From the NCBI GenBank assembly GCA_025667525.1, contig CM046878.1, positions 81,984,196-82,048,195 on the forward strand: DNA of 64,000 bases, given 5' to 3'. This document shows positions 58,090-64,000 of this stretch, piece by piece (within the stretch, counting starts at the first letter, position 1; every line of letters starts with the position of its first letter). Source of the DNA: Glebionis coronaria. Its lineage: Eukaryota > Streptophyta > Magnoliopsida > Asterales > Asteraceae. Position numbers and translations under genes: made by a program. The notes beneath the pieces are model-generated. The model searched no databases, was not told the origin of the DNA, and saw nothing but the letters and a program-made list of their open reading frames with translations.

Positions 58090-59046
58090 AATTAAATCAA
58101 ATATAAATACAATATGTATTTTAGTCCTGCATATCTAACGTAACAAAGTGCCTACTAAGGTTGTGTTTGGTTTTTTTAGGTTTTATTTATTCATCTACAG
58201 ATCATGTCTATAAAAGAAGAGGTACCTCTAATGTCTTCATCTATAAAGAAAAATGAGGTGGTGGCTAAGATGTTTTAATGTTTTGAAGAGGGGAGAAGAG
58301 GTTTTTTTTTGTCTCAAAAATTGAAGAGGAGAAAAGATCTTATATCCTCTAATGTCTTCAAAAAACAAACAAAATCAATTTTTTTTCCTTCATTCCACCC
58401 GCCTGAAGACAAAAGTGGCAAGCAGAGCTTTTTGAAAAAGAACAAAAAGGGCCTAAGCATTAGTAGACTAAAAATTATTGTATTTAATTATATGATCTAG
58501 CATTACTTAATAAAAAATATGAATATAGAACGTATGCTAGGCTATTAGATGGCACGGAGTGGTGGCGCCGTGGGGTGCCAAACCCACGGCGTTGGCCGCG
58601 CGATGACTCTGATGATTGACAAAACTGGCGGCGCGGGGGTGGGGCATGGGGAAACCCACGTCGCGTGAGGCACTTCTTTCACTTATTTTTTTTTTCTATT
58701 TTTTTCATTGAAATTAATTATGTGTGTGTATTGTGTGTGTGTGTAGTGTGTGTGTTTAGTGTGTGTGCTGTGTGTGGAAGAAGAGGGAAAGAAGAAAGGT
58801 GGGGAAGAAAGGGAAAAAAATTGATTTTTAATAAAAAAAAATTTTTTTATAATTTATATTTTTAATAACAATTTAAATATAATATAAATTAGTTATGTAA
58901 ATTAAAAAGGAAAAAAAAATTGATTTTTTTAATGAAATAAATTTATTTTTATTTATGAAATCAATTAGTTTAATTTGAAAATGTGAGAAATAAAAAAACA
59001 GTAGGTCCCACATTCACTCATCACTTGGAGTTATGACTCCCTTGTT
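58066..59046. other. Foreign segment between the inverted Tat LTRs
   Basis: About 1 kb with no relation seen to gag or pol. It contains a GC-rich island at about 58550–58670 (ACGGCG, GGCGGCGCGG) in an AT-rich setting, a GT-rich microsatellite at 58720–58777, and poly-T/A stretches. No gene is recognised; it may include a small DNA transposon, but no inverted ends or duplication could be shown. Confidence 0.55.
58720..58777. repeat. GT microsatellite
   Basis: Interrupted (TG)n tract with TTTAG and CTG interruptions, followed by a purine-rich run AAGAAGAGGGAAAG. The short frame across it encodes only repeated VC residues and is not a gene. Confidence 0.85.
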
Positions 59047-59068
59047 AGGTCCCACGGATGGCGCCAAT
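59047..59068 (-). promoter_or_regulatory. Second Tat primer-binding site, inverted
   Basis: The minus strand reads ATTGGCGCCATCCGTGGGAC, identical to 57002–57021, and is followed by only one or two more shared bases before unrelated sequence begins. It shows that the LTR at 59069 carries internal 5' sequence on its left side. Confidence 0.8.
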
Positions 59069-59625
59069 TGATGATACGTTGATTGGATGGTCCAAGTGAT
59101 AAGTCTTGACTGTCGGACACGTGGACCTGTTATCTGTATCACTCAAGAAACAAGAGATATCATTAGAATGTATGCGGGACTTTCTCCCCGTAATACACTC
59201 CGACGATCAAGTCAGTATTGGGTATAAGAGATAATAATAACAAGTGTAGGTATGAGATATGAAATTTGGAAAGTAAAGTGTATTAAAGTATTCAACTGTA
59301 TTGAGTAAATGGAAAATGTGTCGTAGTGGTATTGTAAGTTGCAAGGAATATTGTTTTGTTTCTTTACTTCATATTTTGGTGTCTATTTATAGAGCTAGAA
59401 AATCATATTTAAGTACAAACTTACCAAGCTCTATATTCTTTTAAGCAATGATTGACTGTACATTATGTACTACAAGTGCATGTGTTTGCACTGCTTTCTT
59501 GCATGACTTCTTTTCAAATGCATGTCATTGCTATCTTTCTCTCAAATATGCCTTTTATGTTATTTTAATAGGAAAAGTAAAGTTACATTTAATATAATAT
59601 ATATGCAATTGAGGTATACCTATCA
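59069..59625 (-). repeat. Tat-type LTR, minus orientation (557 bp)
   Basis: Reverse-complement twin of 56445–57001. With a primer site on one side it looks like a 5' LTR. A weak purine tract (minus AGAGGGCT, 59626–59634) and the Tat integrase and accessory gene further right would instead suit a 3' LTR of a minus-strand element. Both may be true if elements recombined. Confidence 0.88.
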
Positions 59626-60090
59626 AGCCCTCTAGCGTGTGTATGATATCGAAGATACATGCATAGGCTTAAATTAATCATTTTCATTTTTGGGTCTCTA
59701 AAAGGAATCTATTATGCAATCATTTCAACCGGGATAAAGAAAAGTTAATATTATCTCTTTGCTAGGTCCAGTTCTAGGCCTAGTCTAAAAATAATACCAA
59801 GTTCTATCTTGTGAGAGTTTCTTTGCCTTGAAGTCTAGTATAAATAGTACATATAGATTGAGATTGGGATATGTCTTATGCGCACCTTACTATCTCTCTA
59901 AATGAGCTGTAAAAACGTAAATACCATACATACTGTTGGATCGGAGCTATCGGCTCAGGATGTGAAGAACTTATGTGTTGGAAATGTGTTTTTCCAAAGA
60001 AAGTCTCGGTCACATCATTATTAGCATAGATCACGAGCTATAGAATATTTAGAACTTTGTAACTTGGAGCGACCTCCCTTAGGGGGAGAT
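59626..60090 (+). other. Untranslated tail of a copia element and unassigned sequence
   Basis: The last ~150 bases resemble copia 3' tails: TTAGAACTTTGTAACTTGGA, then CCTCCCTTAGGGGGAGAT, which is the purine tract directly before the LTR at 60091. The first 300 bases (59626–59930) include a GTATAAATAGTAC promoter-like box near 59830 but no gene or element could be assigned. Confidence 0.55.
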
Positions 60091-60412
60091 TGTTGGAAAT
60101 ACGTTTTACGTATTTATGAAGGATCGGTCGCTCCAACGATAATTATGTAATGGGCTCGTGGTCTAATTAATAATGTATAGTCCATATAGCCCACATGTAG
60201 GGTGGGCTATATATATACCCCTCCTAGCATGTTAGGAGGGGTTGGTTAGTTCATTCATTCAACAACATTCCATTAATCTAATCACTTTCTCTCTCTACTT
60301 TTCTTCCCTCTCCTTTCTCTCTCTACACTTCATCTTCATATTCCCCATTTCCACCATCAAATCCTTAGATCTATCCATCCATTACCAAATCCTTAGATTT
60401 CGTAGACCTTCA
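60091..60412 (+). repeat. Copia-type LTR (322 bp) with internal sequence on both sides
   Basis: Starts TGTTGGAAATACG, has a GGCTATATATATACCCC promoter box at about 60203–60219, and ends ACCTTCA. It is preceded by a purine tract and followed by a primer-binding site TAGTATCAGAGCCATGG (60415–60431; initiator Met type with one change). It lies upstream of and in the same orientation as the two-exon gene at 60882–63182. Confidence 0.75.
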
Positions 60413-60881
60413 ATTAGTATCAGAGCCATGGTTGAATCTTAGGATTTGCATTTTTTTTTATCTTTTGATTTGGTGGTAAAAATCCTTTCTTTTCTAATTT
60501 TCTATCCATCTTTTCATCATTCGATCAATTTTTTATCAATTTTTTATAAATTTTATCAATTTTTATTTTTTATTATCAGGTTTACTTTTTTCGTGTATCC
60601 GTTTTTTATTTATCAGTTTTTTTTTATTATCATTTTTATCAATTTTTAAATAATCAGTTTTTTTTTTTTTATATCATCATTTGTTTAATCAAGTATCATT
60701 TTTTTATCAGTTTTAATCAATTTTTATCATTTTTTTTAATAATTTTTTTTTATCAATCATTTTTTACTCAGTCCAAATCCGTCCTCGAGTCAAATTCGTC
60801 CAAATTTTCATCTTTTTCATATCTGTCCAAAGGTTTTTTGGTCAAAACAGTCCATGAGTCCAATCCAAAACAGTCCAAAAA
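60413..60881 (+). other. T-rich leader between copia LTR and accessory gene
   Basis: After the primer site the sequence is strongly T-rich on the plus strand, with many repeats of ATCAATTTTT and ATCAGTTTTT. No coding frame of interest occurs; the short frames here are low-complexity Phe/Ile. It could be a long 5' leader or intron of the downstream gene. Confidence 0.5.
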
Positions 60882-63182
60882 TTGTCAGTTCTATCAGTTT
60901 TTGAGTTTCTGTTCCGGCGATTCGTCTTTCCGCATAGGTTCCTTAAGTATAATCTTCCCGGCCACTTAGATGCCATAGCTCCGTATGCTTCGATAGGGAT
61001 TATGAATGCCCCTAACGGTATGGTGGGCATCTATCAAAACTTTTTAGAGGAGGGTTTACGCTTCCCCGTTTCTTCTTTGCTGATGGAGGTGTTGTCAAGT
61101 TATGGGTTTCATATTTCACAACTTTGCCCAGATGGTTATCGCAAGATTCTATGCTTTGAGCTTCATTGTCGCGCTGTGCACATAGTTCCTACTTTGGCTT
61201 TATTTCGTTGTTTTTACCATTTATCTGCTAGCCACGGGTGGTTCACATTTACTTCCCGCCCACAACGAAAATTAATTTTTGGAGGATTGAAAGTGCACCT
61301 GAACCGATGGCAAACTAAATTCTTCTGGATAACGAAGCATCCTTTTCCTTCCATGCAGTTTGGTGAGGGAACCGTAAGATCTGATGCGTGCCCCAGGTTG
61401 ACTGTTGCATTACGTGAACAAATTAGTTCGTTGGAAGAACATGTTGTGTATAGTCATAACTTTCCAGATGGGGCATTGGCTGCTGGTGGGTTGAGCAATA
61501 ATTGGCCGTATAGAGATTACGAACCATGTTTCATGGAGGGCGATCATGGTACGGATATTTCTCTTTTTTTTCTTTTTTTTCTTTTTAATTTAATTTATTT
61601 AGTATTTTTTTGTTCGCATGATTATTTGTGTTTGGTCATGATTTTATTATTCGTAATTTAACATGCAGATGTTGGGCTTATTGGGTATCTTACAAATGTT
61701 AATCCCTCTCAACATATTCTCATTTTAAAGAAATGGGAGCCCTATGGAGGCAGAGATGCGGCTGTCCAACCTGACGTTGGTATGCCATTAAAAGGTGGGA
61801 CGGCGGTGCATATTCCATCGTCATCTGGACTCGAGGCTGTTGACAATAACGTTGGCCTTAACTCTTTGAAAAAAAGGTGTCGGCCCGTTTTGGAAGATGA
61901 GAAGGGTGGATACGAGGTTGGTTGCCATCAAGCAGTGGCAACAACATGTACTGGTCCCGACCTTATGCCTATCGCAAAGGTGCAAGAGAGTGTTGACCTA
62001 GTATCTATGCCAGGAGGTATTGTTTTTCCCCCGCTTGAATCTGAGATTAGCATAGAACAGGGTCAATCACTTCTGGGGTTAAATGAAGATTTGACGATAG
62101 GTATTGATGACATGTTAAACCAACTCGGCCAAATAGGGTCAGGTGATCTTTTTCCTCTAAATGACGAGCAACCACCTGTTGGTTGTAACTTGGGTAACAT
62201 TTATTACCAACAACAAGCTGTTGGTGCGGAAAATTCTCGGGCTTATCGCCCTCTATCGAGTGGTGAACCGGAAATTGATTGTGCTGCAATAGGTGACTTT
62301 TTGAATAAGGTTATGTTAACTGGGAAGAACGAAGGGCGCGACGCATCGTTATCACATAACATTAACGTCGATAGCCGTCGTGACTTGGTGGAAATGTTGA
62401 GGATGGGGGTCACTATTCAGCGTCGTTATGAGGATTTATTAGTGCAATATAGGATCTTGTGTGAAGAAAAAGCTGTTGTGGAAAAGGCTCAAATCGAGCA
62501 GCAAGCGTTGTTTAATGAGTTAAACCAACAAAGTATTGCTTTGAAGGCGTCCCAGACAGATCTCTTTTCCATGGTTGAGTTGTTAAAGAAGGACTTGGAG
62601 GTCGTCTCCAGCCGCTGTGAAGGGATGTCTAGTGTCGTTCGCTGGCGCGAGTCAGATCTTCATGCTACTCAAGCAGCTTTGGAGGTTAAAAAGTATGACA
62701 TAGATTGTCTTCGTACCAAAAATAAGGATATAAGTGATAAGTACGATGTCTTGCAGCGAGATTTAATGTGGGTTATGCAGGACGCTATTCCGTGCATGGT
62801 ATCAAGGGTAATGTATAGTGATCAATTTGCACAGGTACTATCAAAGTTGGAGATTATCATAATGGGATTTGGAAAGGATGTAGGGAAAAGTGAGGCGCAT
62901 GGCACCGGGTCTAACCCGGAGGTTAATGAAGGTCCTCATGATTATGACCCAATCCTAGCACAAAAAATCGAGGCTATTATCGATGAGCTGAAACGTACCG
63001 AATGGAGATGTGTGAGTGAAGTCGTTAGTGACCCGATGCTCTCCCCCAAACTGCTTCGCCGCGTTTTATGCTCAGATGGTGAAAGTTTTAGTGAAGAATC
63101 AAGCAACATGCCGGCTGCTCCTTTGTTTTGTTTGGTCATAATTATATATTTTTTATGTATGTTTTGTTTGTACTTTCCATAA
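60882..63182 (+). CDS. 'Putative gypsy-type transposase' family protein (Tat accessory ORF), two exons
   Basis: Exon 1 (60882–61548) and exon 2 (61669–63182) join across a 120-bp intron (CATG|GTACGG…CATGCAG|AT), giving a frame of 726 residues with a split Asp codon. Residues ~28–130 match the plant 'transposase (putative) gypsy type' domain style: LPGHLDAIAPYASIGIMNAP, FRFPVSSLL-like EGLRFPVSSLLMEVLSSYG, FELHCRAVHIVPTLALF. The long second exon is acidic and predicts coiled coil around residues 425–560 (RRYEDLLVQYRILCEEKAVV and onward). The name is historical; no transposase catalytic site is known. It is antisense to the Tat integrase at 63721, as reported for extra ORFs of some Tat-clade elements. 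The hydrophobic C-terminus may be read-through of a missed donor. The true start could be a little downstream or upstream. Confidence 0.78.
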
Positions 63183-63720
63183 TGTAAAAAATATATGTTA
63201 CAAATCATGACTTTTAGATGCCATTTGATAAAGTTGGCAAAAAGCGCTTTTGTGCACACTCACTAGTTTCTCAAAGAGTGCATTATGATATGTTTAAGTC
63301 TTTTTTTATGTTGCTTTGTCAATTGATACTTGATTTCACGTTGGGACATAAGTTTACTTTTTTACATTCGTTCGAACGTTACAAAGCTAGTTTACTTTCA
63401 TGTATTTGCACTACCCGTTTTCTTACTCGGGAGATTTCCGCATGTGTAAATATACATACTTTTGGCGCCATCTATTTTCGTCGTGTAGATATTATCCCTA
63501 TTTATGTCGGGATATTATTTTCGCTAGCGTTTAAACTTGTTTTCCCTTTTATCATTGGGACACTCGTGGGAAATAGCTTGCACAAAAAGCATTGCTCAAA
63601 GTACCTTTATTTTATCACAGATGCAACAATTTTTTTTATTTTTTTTTACAAGTATATATATTGTAAATTTATTGAACACATGGTACTTTGTTGCGAGCAT
63701 TTTTCGTTCGTTCTCTGTTT
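63183..63720. other. Spacer between accessory ORF and Tat integrase
   Basis: AT-rich. An open frame at 63218–63724 (+) encodes a Cys/Phe-rich sequence without a known domain and overlaps the end of the integrase on the other strand, so it is not called as a gene. It is probably the shared 3' region of the two convergent genes. Confidence 0.5.
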
Positions 63721-64000
63721 TTAGAAGAAGAATTTACGTAAATTGCTTGTGTGCCATGTTCGAGGGATTGCCTTTCCCTTCATGTCTTCTAGGACATATG
63801 TACCAGGGCGCCGTGACTCGATGATTTTGTATGGCCCTTCCCAATTGGGGTCCAGTTTCTTTTGACCAACTTGCCTACTTGCTTCGTTTTTTCTAAGGAC
63901 AAAATCCCCAACTTTTAGGTGTGCAGGTCGTACTTTTTGATTGTAGTATCGTTCCGTTTGGCGTTTGTATCTTGCTTCGCGTAGTGCTGCTAATTCTCTC
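63721..64000 (-). CDS. Tat-type integrase C-terminus (partial at window edge)
   Basis: The minus strand is open from the window edge to a TAA at 63721–63723, giving 92 residues: RELAALREARYKRQTERYYN, then QKVRPAHLKVGDFVLRKNEA, then LDPNWEGPYKI and GTYVLEDMKG, ending with a run of Phe. This is the C-terminal region that ends Tat-clade pol. The rest of gag-pol should lie beyond 64000 on the minus strand. No break is seen in this piece. Confidence 0.9.
   Translation of the reverse strand, partial: RELAALREARYKRQTERYYNQKVRPAHLKVGDFVLRKNEASRQVGQKKLDPNWEGPYKIIESRRPGTYVLEDMKGKAIPRTWHTSNLRKFFF

Noticed and set aside
60242..60649. Two ~66-residue frames
   Set aside because: Phe/Ile/Ser low-complexity translation of T-rich LTR and leader sequence.
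63218..63724. 168-residue open frame at the right end
   Set aside because: Cys/Phe-rich without a domain, and it overlaps the integrase end on the opposite strand.
1..64000. CRISPR array, bacterial operons or ribosome-binding sites
   Set aside because: The window is plant nuclear DNA; tandem repeats here lack the repeat-spacer pattern.

Overview
This window comes from a flowering-plant nuclear genome. GT–AG introns interrupt plant-type genes, and most of the sequence is LTR retrotransposons with plant-type primer-binding sites, plus small DNA transposons with 8- or 9-bp target duplications. A eudicot, perhaps a daisy-family species (Asteraceae), fits the gene and element styles, but that is an impression and not something the sequence proves. 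There are no bacterial features.

Region by region: (1) 1–4269 is the 5' end (minus strand) of a Tekay/Del-like Ty3-gypsy element D, with a 2.5-kb LTR. It cut into an older copia element whose RNase H tail and short 3' LTR remain at 4270–4839. (2) 4840–23460 is an inverted duplication of one host gene. The gene encodes DUF295, then an F-box, then a second DUF295, in two exons. The right copy (21736–18962, minus) is intact and predicts 780 residues. The left copy (5058–9112, plus) is a pseudogene broken by frameshifts, a 1-kb Mutator-like element in exon 1 and a SINE-like insert in the intron. A third, truncated 5' fragment lies between them. A young copia element with one uninterrupted 1350-residue polyprotein (9217–17002) sits just 3' of the left copy. 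(3) 23865–55814 is a large nested complex. An Athila-like gypsy element on the minus strand holds two later insertions: chromovirus B (26835–38177, target duplication CGGTA) and element C (42386–52667, target duplication TCGAC). C is nearly coding-free, with 2.9-kb LTRs and only a chromodomain relic. The Athila element itself appears to split a small hAT-like element. (4) 56445–64000 is Tat-type gypsy material. It has two 557-bp LTRs in inverted orientation, a truncated gag, a copia LTR with internal sequence on both sides, a two-exon gene of the 'putative gypsy-type transposase' family on the plus strand, and the end of a Tat integrase on the minus strand running out of the window.

Only the DUF295/F-box gene on the right looks like a functioning host gene. 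The copia polyprotein and the two-exon Tat accessory gene are open and could be expressed. The rest is retroelement sequence in various stages of decay, and its insertion order can be read from target-site duplications: hAT-like element first, then Athila, then B and C. The two gene copies are convergent, so read-through from the left copy would be antisense to the right one.
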